This document shows positions 25,833 to 34,842 of a stretch of 64,000 bases of DNA, piece by piece (the stretch's first letter is position 1; each line of letters starts with the position of its first letter). Made by a program: the position numbers and the translations under genes. This DNA comes from DAIDKA01 sp963726995 (lineage in GTDB: Bacteria; Pseudomonadota; Gammaproteobacteria; Steroidobacterales; Steroidobacteraceae): positions 124,001 through 188,000 of the forward strand of contig CAVSEP010000007.1 of assembly GCA_963726995.1 (NCBI GenBank), in the 5' to 3' direction. Under the pieces are notes generated by a model that saw only the letters and a list, made by a program, of their open reading frames with translations, made no database searches and was not told the origin of the DNA.

Positions 25833-27113
25833 TCATCCCAGCACCCGGGTCACACGCTGCAGTTTCGGACTCAAGAGGTGAATCACCACAAGTGCCAGCA
25901 GGTACACCGATGCGGCGATGAAGAACAGTATCCGGTATGAACCCGTCGCCTGCAGGATCTGACCGACGAACTTGGTGAACAGCATGCCGCCCACCGCCCC
26001 CATCATGCCGCCGATGCCGATGACGGAGGCCACGGCCGATCGCGGCAGCACATCGGACGGAAAGGTATACACATTGGCGGAAAAGGCCTGATGCGCCGCC
26101 GCCGCCAATCCTATCAAAAGAACCGCCAGCCACAGCTGCCGTGCGCCGTCGACCATCAGCACCGGCAGGACCAGCAGCGCGCACGCCAGCAGGGTAAGTT
26201 TGCGGGCGACATTGGCGCTCGCGCCGCGCTTCATCAGCGTCGATGAGGAGAACCCGCCGAGCACCGAGCCCACGTCGGAAATGAGGTAGATCGCAATCAG
26301 GGGCGGACCGAAGCTGCTCAAATCCAGGTGGTAGGTCTTGTTGAGAAAATCCGGCAGCCAGAACAGATAGAACCACCAGATGGGGTCGATCAGGAACCTG
26401 GCGCTGCCGTACGCCCAGGTTTCCTTCAGCTTCAAGAGTCGCCACCAGGACACCGGCGTCGCAGGATCCGGGGGATCCGATTCGATCAGCGCCAGCTCCT
26501 GCGCGCTGACCCGGGGGTGATCCTGGGGACGCCGGTAGCAGGCAAGCCAGGCAATCAGCCACAGCATGCCGATGCCGCCGGTGAAGAAGAACGACGCCCG
26601 CCAGCCCCAGGCGGCCGTGATCACCGGCACGAGCGCCGGGGCAATGATGGCGCCAAGATTGGTCCCGGCATTGAAGATGCCCGTCGCCAGGGCACGCTCG
26701 CGTTGTGGAAACCAGTCGGCGATGGCCTTGAGGCTGGCCGGGAAGGCGCCGGACTCACCCAGACCCAAACCGACCCGGGCCAGGGTGAACTGCACCGTAT
26801 TGACGGCAAGTCCCGCCGCCATGTGCGACAGATTCCAGAGCAGGAAGGCGATGGTGTAGCCGGTTCTGGCGCCGATACGGTCCAGCACGCGACCGAAGGT
26901 GACGTAGCCCACCGCGTAGGCGGCCTGAAACCAGAAGACGATGTCGGCATAGCCGACCTCATTGAGCGCGAACTCATGTTGCAGCGGACTCTTGAGCAGT
27001 CCGATCGTCTGGCGCTGGATGTAGTTGATGGCCATGGCCGCGAGCAGCAGGCCACAGATCACCCAGCGGTAGCGTCCAGGCCTTGGATACGGCGATTGGG
27101 TCTGCGGGCTCAA
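25833..27113 (-). CDS. MFS transporter, hexuronate/ACS type (ExuT-like)
   Basis: A 426-residue, 12-helix major facilitator. Family marks are INYIQRQTIGLL in helix 1, the loop GRVLDRIGARTGY, and the anion:cation symporter signature region GLGESGAFPASLKAIADWFP. A second-half loop GGFSSSTLMKRGAS follows. The closest family by motif is hexuronate or sugar-acid transporters. The start is probably TTG (27111-27113), but no good ribosome binding site is seen. It is divergent from the GGDEF-EAL gene. The substrate is inferred from family only; the nearby sugar-acid genes agree with it. Confidence 0.88.
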   Translation of the reverse strand: MSPQTQSPYPRPGRYRWVICGLLLAAMAINYIQRQTIGLLKSPLQHEFALNEVGYADIVFWFQAAYAVGYVTFGRVLDRIGARTGYTIAFLLWNLSHMAAGLAVNTVQFTLARVGLGLGESGAFPASLKAIADWFPQRERALATGIFNAGTNLGAIIAPALVPVITAAWGWRASFFFTGGIGMLWLIAWLACYRRPQDHPRVSAQELALIESDPPDPATPVSWWRLLKLKETWAYGSARFLIDPIWWFYLFWLPDFLNKTYHLDLSSFGPPLIAIYLISDVGSVLGGFSSSTLMKRGASANVARKLTLLACALLVLPVLMVDGARQLWLAVLLIGLAAAAHQAFSANVYTFPSDVLPRSAVASVIGIGGMMGAVGGMLFTKFVGQILQATGSYRILFFIAASVYLLALVVIHLLSPKLQRVTRVLG

Positions 27114-27265
27114 GCTTCGACCAACGCCCTGTGGTGCCAGCGATTCAGGCGACGCGCGAGTCTACCGCCTGGCGTCCGACCGCACTATGGTCAAGCTGGC
27201 GTTCAGGTGCTGCTCTGCAGCAAGAGGGTTCAAGAAGACCTGGAAAATGCCGATAACCCAGGAGC

Positions 27266-30034
27266 TTGAATACCCCCACCCGCCCAGAAACGCACGCGAT
27301 CTCGCTTCGGCGGCAGTGGATGCCCTGGATTACCTGCTGCGTACTCGTCGCCTTCGTGTTGACCCTGGGTGTGCTGGTGACGGGCCCGACGCTGATGGGG
27401 AGCTTTCAGAACGTCGAGTCGGCCGCAACCAGCCAGAAGGCCATGCAGGTCTATCGCGCCTTCGAGGCCGACTTGCGCCAGTTGGCCATGTCCAATCGTG
27501 ACTATGCCCAATGGGACGATTCGGTGCAGTTCGTGCAGGATCGCAACCAGCACTTCATCGATGCCAATCTGGTGCCGTACACCCTCAACGGCCTGCACGT
27601 GGACCTGGTATGGATCGTCGATCGCGACGGCAAGGAAATCTACTCGGGGATTACCGACCGCACCGCCGCCCCGATGGTGACACCGGCGCCGCGCGATCTG
27701 CTGCGGGACCTCGCGCGTTTCCTGCCCAAGGGACAAACCATGGGATTAAGCGCGGTCAATGCCGTGGTGGCGACATCTCATGGACTGATGGCGGTCGCGG
27801 CACAGCAGATCCGCCGCACCAACCAAAGCGAGGCGACGGGCGCCACCTTGCTGTTCGGCCGCGTGATCAAAGACAGTGACATCCAGCGCGTGCGCGACTC
27901 CAGCCAACTGCCTGTTGCCATGATCGACCTGACGGGGTCGGCGAAGGCCGCTGCACTGCTGCCGGCGCCGGTGCGCGCCTGGCTTGCCGGCGGTGATGTC
28001 TCCCTGCCCACCTTCGCGGCACCCGAATCTGACCGGCAGATCACCGGTTACGCCGTCGTCCGCGACGCCGACGAACATGCGATCGCGCTGTTCAGCACAA
28101 CTTCAGCGCGCACCATCTATGCGCTCGGCCGGCGTACCACCTGGATGATGCTAGGCATCATCGCCGGCATGTTTGTCTTCTTTGGTGCCGCGGTCATCTG
28201 GCTGCTGCTGCGCCTGCAGCGAAGTTTCGCCGCCCGGCAGTCGGTCGAGCTGCGCTACCGCAACATCGCCGCGCAGCTGCGCGAGGCGATCGTGCTGCTC
28301 GACGGCAACTCGCTGGAGATCATCGAAGCCAATGAAGCAGTGCTGCGGGCACTGCGGTGCACTCGCAAGACGGTTGATCGCCACCGGGTACAGGATATCT
28401 TTCCGGATCTGAGCACTGAAGTGCTTACCGGGGCATTGAGAAATCGGTCCGAACGGTCGATCCATGAATCGCGGCTGCGAGGCGCAGATGGCCGGTGGGT
28501 TGATGCCGAAATAAACGTCGCCTGCCTCGAAATCGAGGGGCGGACCATGCTCACGCTCGTGGCCCATGACATCAGTCATCGCCGGGCGGCAGCCGATCAC
28601 GAGCGCGATTCGCGCCGCAAGCTCTCCACACTGGCCAAACACGACGCGCTCACCGGTCTGCCCAACCGGTTGTACCTGAATAGCAAGATGCAGCGAGTGC
28701 TGCAAAACATCGCGGCCGGAGACAGGCTGCTCGCGCTGCTCTATGTCGATATCGACAACTTCAAGAATATCAACGACTCCCTTGGCCACACCGTCGGGGA
28801 TCGTTTGCTGCAGATTGTCGCCAGGCGCATGCGCGCGGCCGTCTCCTCCCATGACGTCATCGCGCGCATGGGTGGTGATGAATTCGTCGTGGTCGCGCCA
28901 CTGATGAGCGACATCGCGGCCATCGATGCTCTCGTGAACCGCTTGAACACCGCGATCCGGGCCCCGATTGTCCTGGAAGGCGCCACCGTGTCGGTCACCG
29001 CCAGCGTGGGAATTGCAACCTATCCCCAGGACGGCTCGGACTTCAAATCGCTGCAGAAGCATGCCGATATCGCCCTGTACCAGGCCAAGGAGGCCGGCCG
29101 CGACTGCCATCGGTATTTCTCGGCGGACATGGACCTGCGAGTCAGCGAGCACGTCGCCCTCGAGCAGTCGCTGCGCCACGCGGTCGGCAGCAATCAGATC
29201 TTCATGGAGTACCAGCCGATCCTCGACCTGCGCACCGGAGCCCTAACCTCCCTGGAGGCATTGATGCGTTGGCGTCATCCGGACCGGGGCATCATCTCAC
29301 CCATCAAGTTCATTCCTGTGGCTGAAAAGAGCGGCCTCATTGTCGAACTCGGCCTGCAGGCACTGACACAGGTGATTGCGCAAATTCGCGCCTGGCTAGA
29401 TCGGGATGTGCCGATCGTGCCCATCGCGGTCAATGTGTCGCCGCTGCAGGTCGAGCGCACCGACTTCGCGCAGGCGGTTTCCCGACTCGCGGCCAAGGCC
29501 GGCATCGATGCGAAATGGCTGCGGTTTGAAATCACCGAGTCGGCGATGATGAAGGAACCCGAAAGACTCATCGATACGCTCAAGACGCTGCGCGCCTCGG
29601 GCTCCCAGGTGCTGATCGACGATTTCGGTACGGGCTATTCCAGCTTGAGCTACCTGAACCGTCTGCCCATCGACATCCTGAAGATCGATCGCGCCTTTGT
29701 TCGCGATCTGGGGTCGCAGAACTCTCACATACCTTTGATTCACGCCGTGATCGACCTGGCGAAGAAACTCAATCTAAGGACGGTCGCTGAAGGCGTGGAG
29801 ACCCGTGAACAGGCCGCGATACTGACCGAGTTGGGCTGCGACTACGCCCAGGGGTATCTATACAGCAAACCAGTCAGTGCGCGTCAGTGCCGTGCCCTGC
29901 TCCGGGAACTGAAGCGGGTGCGACCGCTTACTGAAACCGTGATGGTGCGCGCGATGGCGAGCTCGGAGTCCGGCGCGGGCCGGACCTCCATTCAGATCGC
30001 CCGCCCGCGAACCGGAAGCGGCGGCGCAGCCTGA
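27266..30034 (+). CDS. CHASE4-PAS-GGDEF-EAL cyclic-di-GMP signalling protein
   Basis: A 922-residue inner-membrane protein. Helix 1 is near residues 20-45. A periplasmic CHASE4 sensor follows, with RDYAQWDDSVQFV and LVWIVDRDGKEIYSG. Helix 2 is near 295-317, then PAS, GGDEF and EAL. The cyclase motif is intact (ARMGGDEF), but the usual RxxD inhibitory site five residues upstream reads SSHD. The phosphodiesterase motifs EALMRW, NVSP, EITES, DDFGTGYSS and AEGVE are all present. The start is uncertain: TTG 27266 has AGGAG too close, while ATG 27320 lacks a box. Which activity dominates cannot be told. Confidence 0.92.
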   Translation: MNTPTRPETHAISLRRQWMPWITCCVLVAFVLTLGVLVTGPTLMGSFQNVESAATSQKAMQVYRAFEADLRQLAMSNRDYAQWDDSVQFVQDRNQHFIDANLVPYTLNGLHVDLVWIVDRDGKEIYSGITDRTAAPMVTPAPRDLLRDLARFLPKGQTMGLSAVNAVVATSHGLMAVAAQQIRRTNQSEATGATLLFGRVIKDSDIQRVRDSSQLPVAMIDLTGSAKAAALLPAPVRAWLAGGDVSLPTFAAPESDRQITGYAVVRDADEHAIALFSTTSARTIYALGRRTTWMMLGIIAGMFVFFGAAVIWLLLRLQRSFAARQSVELRYRNIAAQLREAIVLLDGNSLEIIEANEAVLRALRCTRKTVDRHRVQDIFPDLSTEVLTGALRNRSERSIHESRLRGADGRWVDAEINVACLEIEGRTMLTLVAHDISHRRAAADHERDSRRKLSTLAKHDALTGLPNRLYLNSKMQRVLQNIAAGDRLLALLYVDIDNFKNINDSLGHTVGDRLLQIVARRMRAAVSSHDVIARMGGDEFVVVAPLMSDIAAIDALVNRLNTAIRAPIVLEGATVSVTASVGIATYPQDGSDFKSLQKHADIALYQAKEAGRDCHRYFSADMDLRVSEHVALEQSLRHAVGSNQIFMEYQPILDLRTGALTSLEALMRWRHPDRGIISPIKFIPVAEKSGLIVELGLQALTQVIAQIRAWLDRDVPIVPIAVNVSPLQVERTDFAQAVSRLAAKAGIDAKWLRFEITESAMMKEPERLIDTLKTLRASGSQVLIDDFGTGYSSLSYLNRLPIDILKIDRAFVRDLGSQNSHIPLIHAVIDLAKKLNLRTVAEGVETREQAAILTELGCDYAQGYLYSKPVSARQCRALLRELKRVRPLTETVMVRAMASSESGAGRTSIQIARPRTGSGGAA

Positions 30035-30054
30035 CCAACTGACCGCGCCTCGAA

Positions 30055-32193
30055 TTACTGGTGCAGTGCCGGCGCGGGTGGCGGTGTGGCCGCCGGTGCC
30101 GGCGGCGGTCCGCCGGGCCCGCCGGGACCAAACGCCGGGGCGGGCGGCGCATTCTTCGCCAGATTCGCGGTGCTCACGACATAGGCGCGGATGGCATCCG
30201 TATCCTTCGTCGTGAGGTCCTTCTTGAAGGACACCATGCCGTTGTCCTGCAGCGCACCCCCGAGCACGATGGCGTTGAATGCGTCCTGGCTCCACAGTGC
30301 GCCGGCGTAGCGCAGATCCGGGAACAGGCTGCTCACCGCACGACCCCCGGCCTGGTTGTTCCCATGGCAGCCGGCGCAGTGCGCGGTGTACTGGTGCTCG
30401 CCCAGTTCCAGCTGCGCAACATCGCCGAAATCCGCGGGTGGATTCAGCGGCGGTGGCGTGAAGGCGACTTTCTCCGGCAACTGCACGCTGGCGCCGAGCT
30501 TGAACACCAGCAGGCGCGCATAGTTGGGCGCCCAGTAGCTGCCGCCGCCGAAGCCGCCCTGCCCGGCCGCCACGACCGCCACATATTGCTCGCCGTCGAT
30601 GGCATAGCTCGCCGCGGCCCCGGTGATCCCCGCCTGCACGTCGGCAGACCAGACCTTCTCGCCGGTATCGGCCCGGTAGGCATTGAAGTTGTGCTGCGCA
30701 TTGCCCTGGAACACCAGATTGCCGGCCGTGGTCATGGTGCCGGCACGGCTGGTGCCTTCGACCTGCTTCCAGGCTTCCTTCTGATTCACCGGATCCCAGG
30801 CCAGCAGGTAGGAGCGCGGGCCCTCGAGTTTCGGCGCAGGCGCCTCCGGGCGCTTGCGGATGTTGATGCCCAGCAGCTGGTTACCCATTTTGGCGCCCAG
30901 CTCGGCCACGTACGGATAGGTTGCATAGTTGGTCGGCAGGTAGACCAGCCCGGTATCCGGATTGAAGGACATCGGATTCCACACATGCGACTGGAATCCG
31001 ACCAGGTTGAAGCCCTTGCCGGTCTTGGCGTAATTCGCCTCGGGATTGAGGATCGGCCGACCGTTGGCGTCAAAGCCGCTCATCCAGTTGACCGAAGGCA
31101 CGAAGTTCTTGCCGGAAATGAACTTGCCGGTCTGCGCATCCAGTACATAGAAGATGCCGTTCTTCGGGGCATGCATCACCACATGCCTTTTCGCGCCGTC
31201 GATGACCAGGTCGGCCGTCGTGATCTGCGCCGTGCTGTCGAAATCGAAACTCTCGGCGGGGGTCTCCTGGTAGTGCCAGACGTACTTGCCGGTCTTCGCC
31301 TCGATCGCGATGACCGACGCGGTGAACAGATTGTCGCCGCTGCCCGGTGAACGGTCCTCCGCGGGCCAGGGCGCGCCGTTGCCGGTGCCGATATACACGT
31401 AGCCGGTGCTCGGATCGTAGGTGATGCCGTCCCAGGGCGTGCCGCCACCGCCGGTCTTCCACCACTCACCGCCCCAGGTCTTCGCCGCCATCGCCAGTTC
31501 CGGCTGCTCGAAGCCCTTGGCCGGGTCCCCGGGCACCGACCACCAGCGCCACAGTTCCTTGCCGGTGTCGGCGCTGTAGCAGGCCAGGTAGCCGCGCTCC
31601 TCGAACTCGGAACCCGCCTCGCCGATGAAGATGCGGCCATCGGCAATGCGCGGGGCGCCGGTGATGGACAGCCACTTCTGCGGATCGGTGGCCTGTACTT
31701 CCCAGACCTTCTTGCCGCTCTTGGCGTCCACGGCGATCAGGCGCCCATCCAGGGTGCCCCAGATGACTTTGCCCTTCCACAATCCCACGCCGCGGTTGAC
31801 GATACCGCAGCAAAGTTTCACAGCGAATTCGCCGGGCACGTGCGGGTCATACTTCCACAGTCGCTTGCCGGTCTTGGCATCGAAGGCATACACCTTGCTC
31901 CACGGCGAGGTCACGAAGATGCGGCCATCGCTCACCAGCGGCGTCGTCTCATAACTGCCACCACGCTCGGACAGGTTCCCGAACCAGGCCAGGCCCAGCT
32001 TGCCGATGGAATCCGGATTGATCTGCTTCAGCGGACTGTAGCGCTGCTCGCTGAAATCGCGACCATAGGAAGGCCACTCGCCCGCGTTTCGCGGCAGATC
32101 GGCCGGATCGGTGCCGGCAGCCAGTGCCGGCGCTGCGACTCCCGCGGTCACGACCAGCGTGGCAAACAGGACGGACATCATCGGGCTTCGCAT
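30055..32193 (-). CDS. PQQ-dependent quinohemoprotein alcohol dehydrogenase
   Basis: A periplasmic dehydrogenase of about 712 residues. A signal peptide (about residues 1-25, ending APALA) precedes an eight-bladed propeller with tryptophan-docking repeats such as VYAFDAKTGKRLWKYD. The vicinal Cys pair LCCG (128-129), GEAGSEFEERG and TGNGAPW are PQQ/metal-site elements. The catalytic region reads ESFDFDSTAQ (Asp317, Asp319). A C-terminal cytochrome c domain has CAGCH and a Met-containing ending, then a Pro/Gly/Ala tail. The ATG at 32193 gives a clean signal peptide; the frame is open 14 codons upstream. The DxD pair suggests a lanthanide-type site. The alcohol substrate is unknown. Confidence 0.92.
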   Translation of the reverse strand: MRSPMMSVLFATLVVTAGVAAPALAAGTDPADLPRNAGEWPSYGRDFSEQRYSPLKQINPDSIGKLGLAWFGNLSERGGSYETTPLVSDGRIFVTSPWSKVYAFDAKTGKRLWKYDPHVPGEFAVKLCCGIVNRGVGLWKGKVIWGTLDGRLIAVDAKSGKKVWEVQATDPQKWLSITGAPRIADGRIFIGEAGSEFEERGYLACYSADTGKELWRWWSVPGDPAKGFEQPELAMAAKTWGGEWWKTGGGGTPWDGITYDPSTGYVYIGTGNGAPWPAEDRSPGSGDNLFTASVIAIEAKTGKYVWHYQETPAESFDFDSTAQITTADLVIDGAKRHVVMHAPKNGIFYVLDAQTGKFISGKNFVPSVNWMSGFDANGRPILNPEANYAKTGKGFNLVGFQSHVWNPMSFNPDTGLVYLPTNYATYPYVAELGAKMGNQLLGINIRKRPEAPAPKLEGPRSYLLAWDPVNQKEAWKQVEGTSRAGTMTTAGNLVFQGNAQHNFNAYRADTGEKVWSADVQAGITGAAASYAIDGEQYVAVVAAGQGGFGGGSYWAPNYARLLVFKLGASVQLPEKVAFTPPPLNPPADFGDVAQLELGEHQYTAHCAGCHGNNQAGGRAVSSLFPDLRYAGALWSQDAFNAIVLGGALQDNGMVSFKKDLTTKDTDAIRAYVVSTANLAKNAPPAPAFGPGGPGGPPPAPAATPPPAPALHQ

Positions 32194-32311
32194 GGTCTTA
32201 GGATCCCCCGGCGCACGGCTGGCGCTCGTCATCATTCATGTACAGGCAGCGGTGCCGCCAATCTCATGGAGAATACCGCTATGGAGCGCCTGTAGCCTAG
32301 CCAATGTCGAT

Positions 32312-32327
32312 CCGGTCCCGGGACCGG
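32312..32327. repeat. 16-bp perfect palindrome between PQQ dehydrogenase and SMP-30-like gene
   Basis: CCGGTCCCGGGACCGG is perfectly self-complementary. It lies in the 254-bp divergent region (32194-32447), which otherwise holds no gene. It could be an operator or simply GC-rich chance. Confidence 0.3.
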
Positions 32328-32447
32328 TGCTAAGTCAACAAGTTCCGGCAGTGCCGGCTTTGCCTATAGAATTGCGGCCATGCGGTCCAATGTGCCCGCA
32401 AGGCACTCCTCTTTTTACCGATTCGAACAGCTCCAATTTCCCAATCA

Positions 32448-33509
32448 ATGACATGGCGTGTTGCCCTGCTTGCCGCTCTGAGCTGCTGCGCCAGCGCGTC
32501 CGATGCTTCGCCATCGTCGCGCTCAACCGACCCCTGTGCGCCGAGTGATGGCCTGAGTTACGTCTGCGGCCCGGTCGCCAGCGAAGACCTGGCGCGCGTT
32601 CCGGATTCGCCATGGCTGATCGCCAGCGGCATGAATGTCGGCGCCCCGGCGCATCTGTACCTGATCGATTCCCGGCACAAGCGCGCCAGCGTCGCCTTTC
32701 CGGGCGCCGAGGCGCCGCGTGCGGTCCGCGGCAGCACCTGCCGCGGCGCCCCGGATCCGCTGCGCATGTCGCTCGACGGCCTGGCCTTGCGGGCCGGCCC
32801 GGGCAGTGTGCACACGCTGTACGCCGCGAACCACGGGGATCGCATGGCCATCGAAATCTTTGTCGTCGACGCCCGCGGCGCACGGCCGCGATTGCAATGG
32901 CGGGACTGCGCGATGCTGCCGGAGAGGACTTTGCCCAATGCCGTTGCGGTCTTGCCGGGCGCGGGTTTCCTGGTCATCAGCTTCTATGACCCCACGGACC
33001 CGCAGGCTTGGTCGCGGATGGCCCAGGGCCAGATGACCGGTCGGATACTGCAGTGGCAACCCGGTCAGGGCTTCAGTGCGTTCGCCAACGGCGCCACCTC
33101 GGGTGGCAATGGCCTGGAGACCAGCGCCGACGGCGGCCTGATATACGCCAGTTCCTGGAGTGCGCGGCGGCTGGTGGTGCTGTCGCGGCGGGATGGATCC
33201 CGGCGCGAAATCCCGCTCGATTTCATGCCCGACAACATCCATCGACTCGGCGACGGTTCGCTGCTGGTCGCCGGCCAGCGCACCAGCGTCGATGCCATCC
33301 ATGGCTGCGGCCCGCAGTGCCCCCAGCCCTGGGTGGTCGCCCGCGTCGAACCGCGCACGGGTGCCGTACGGGAATTGCTCAGCGGCCCCGGAACCGCCGC
33401 GATCAACTACGCCTGCGGGGCCGTCGCGGTCGCGGGCACTTTGTTCGTCACGGCGCGCGGCGAGCAGCGCATCGCCTATCGCCGCCTGGCTGCGGCAATG
33501 CTAAAGTGA
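32448..33509 (+). CDS. Secreted SMP-30/gluconolactonase-like beta-propeller protein
   Basis: A 353-residue protein with an N-terminal signal (MTWRVALLAALSCCASASDA). The rest has propeller-type strands: SPWLIASGMNVGAPAHLYLI, LPNAVAVLPGAGFLVISF, GNGLETSADGGLIYASSWSA and MPDNIHRLGDGSLLVAG. The ANAV and NGLE/DNIHRL loops are where calcium ligands sit in SMP-30 and paraoxonase-like lactonases. Six cysteines are spaced through the mature part. It is followed after 10 bp by an MFS gene. A lactonase acting on sugar or aryl lactones is plausible but not proven. Confidence 0.65.
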   Translation: MTWRVALLAALSCCASASDASPSSRSTDPCAPSDGLSYVCGPVASEDLARVPDSPWLIASGMNVGAPAHLYLIDSRHKRASVAFPGAEAPRAVRGSTCRGAPDPLRMSLDGLALRAGPGSVHTLYAANHGDRMAIEIFVVDARGARPRLQWRDCAMLPERTLPNAVAVLPGAGFLVISFYDPTDPQAWSRMAQGQMTGRILQWQPGQGFSAFANGATSGGNGLETSADGGLIYASSWSARRLVVLSRRDGSRREIPLDFMPDNIHRLGDGSLLVAGQRTSVDAIHGCGPQCPQPWVVARVEPRTGAVRELLSGPGTAAINYACGAVAVAGTLFVTARGEQRIAYRRLAAAMLK

Positions 33510-33517
33510 CCGGTAAC
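33506..33517 (+). promoter_or_regulatory. Operator-like site GTGACCGGTAAC before the MFS gene
   Basis: The sequence is a one-mismatch copy of the GTTAC-N2-GTAAC palindrome and has the same arms as site B (21213-21224). It lies across the stop codon of the SMP-30-like gene and just before the MFS start. A LacI-family regulator is encoded 5 kb downstream. Confidence 0.35.
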
Positions 33518-33519
33518 AT

Positions 33520-34842
33520 ATGGCGACACCCGCCGCTCAGTCCGAGGCGTCTGCCTGGCCCAGCGCCGCGCAGGGTCTGATCGCCACGATCCTGCTGGCC
33601 CTGGCCTCCATGGGCTCGCAGTTCGACCGTACGGTCGTGAATCTGATGGTGGCGCCATTGAAAGCCACCTTCAGTCTCGATGACACGCACTTCGCCATGC
33701 TGCAGGGACTGGCGTTCGGCACCTTTTACGTCGTGGCCTGTGTGCCGATCGGCCGGCTGGCGGACCGCTACCAGCGGCGGCTCATCATCGCCGCCGGCAT
33801 CGGCCTGTTCAGCCTTTTCGCCATGGCCTCCGGCCTGGCGCGCAGCTATGTGCAGCTGTTTCTGACCCGCGTCGGGGTCGCGGTGGGCGAGGCCACACTG
33901 ACGCCGGCGGCGTTTTCGATGCTCAGTGATCTGTACTCGCCCGATCGGCTCAGCAGGCCGATCAGCGCCTTCCTGATGAGCGCGCCGGTCGGTCAAGGAC
34001 TGGCCTTCATGGTCGGCGGTGGACTGCTGACCTGGCTGACGAACTCTTCGGCGCTGACCTTGGGACCTTTCAGCCATCTGGCTGCCTGGCAAAGCGCCTT
34101 CATCCTGATCGGCGCGCCGGTGCTGCTGCTGGTGCCATTCTTCCTGCTGCAGAAGGAACCGGCGCGGCGCGGCCCCGGCGGGTTGCAACCGCTGGCGGTA
34201 CGCGAAGTGGTTTCCGTCGTACGCACGCGGCGGCGCGCGCTCGGCCCCATGTTCGCCGGATTCGCCATGGTCAATCTGGTCTCCTACACGTTCTTCATCT
34301 GGACGCCGACCTTTCTGCAGCGCACCTATGGCTGGAACACCGCGCAGGCCGGGATCGCCTTCGGCCTGATCGTGCTGGTGTGCGGTACCGGCGGTGTGTT
34401 CTTTGCCGGCTGGCTCAGCGACCGGCTGACGCGCAGCGGGCGCCTCGATGCCCAGCTGCGCGTGGCGGCGTACGGCTTTGTCGGGTGCGGGATCTTTGGG
34501 GCACTGGCGCCTTTGATGCCGAGCGCCGGCGCTGCGCTCGCGATGCTGGTGCCGGCGATCTTCCTGAGCATGATGCCGTATCCATGCGCCGGAACCTCGA
34601 TTCAGCTGATTGTCCCCAACCGGGCCCGGGCGCAGGTCACGGCCCTGTATGTCACCCTGACCACACTGATCGGCCTGGTGGTCGGCCCGCTCGTCGTGGG
34701 CCTGATGACGGATCATGTGTTCCATGATCCGGCCCAGATCCGCTACTCGCTGGCCATCGTGGTGGGCATCGCGGCGCCGACCATGTTCATCCTGCTGCTG
34801 ACCGCCTTGCGGCCCTACCGGGCGCTCAGAACCGGTCCGTGA
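33520..34842 (+). CDS. MFS transporter, spinster-like
   Basis: A 440-residue, 12-helix major facilitator. Marks are QFDRTVVNLMVAPLKATFSL in helix 1, GRLADRYQRRLI in loop 2-3 and GVAVGEATLTPAAFSMLSDL after helix 4. A charged central loop (LQKEPARRGPGG) divides the halves, and WLSDRLTRSGRLDAQ is in the second half. This pattern fits spinster-like bacterial transporters, often found with catabolic genes. The gene follows the SMP-30-like gene by 10 bp and ends 17 bp into the convergent neighbour. The substrate is unknown. Confidence 0.87.
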   Translation: MATPAAQSEASAWPSAAQGLIATILLALASMGSQFDRTVVNLMVAPLKATFSLDDTHFAMLQGLAFGTFYVVACVPIGRLADRYQRRLIIAAGIGLFSLFAMASGLARSYVQLFLTRVGVAVGEATLTPAAFSMLSDLYSPDRLSRPISAFLMSAPVGQGLAFMVGGGLLTWLTNSSALTLGPFSHLAAWQSAFILIGAPVLLLVPFFLLQKEPARRGPGGLQPLAVREVVSVVRTRRRALGPMFAGFAMVNLVSYTFFIWTPTFLQRTYGWNTAQAGIAFGLIVLVCGTGGVFFAGWLSDRLTRSGRLDAQLRVAAYGFVGCGIFGALAPLMPSAGAALAMLVPAIFLSMMPYPCAGTSIQLIVPNRARAQVTALYVTLTTLIGLVVGPLVVGLMTDHVFHDPAQIRYSLAIVVGIAAPTMFILLLTALRPYRALRTGP

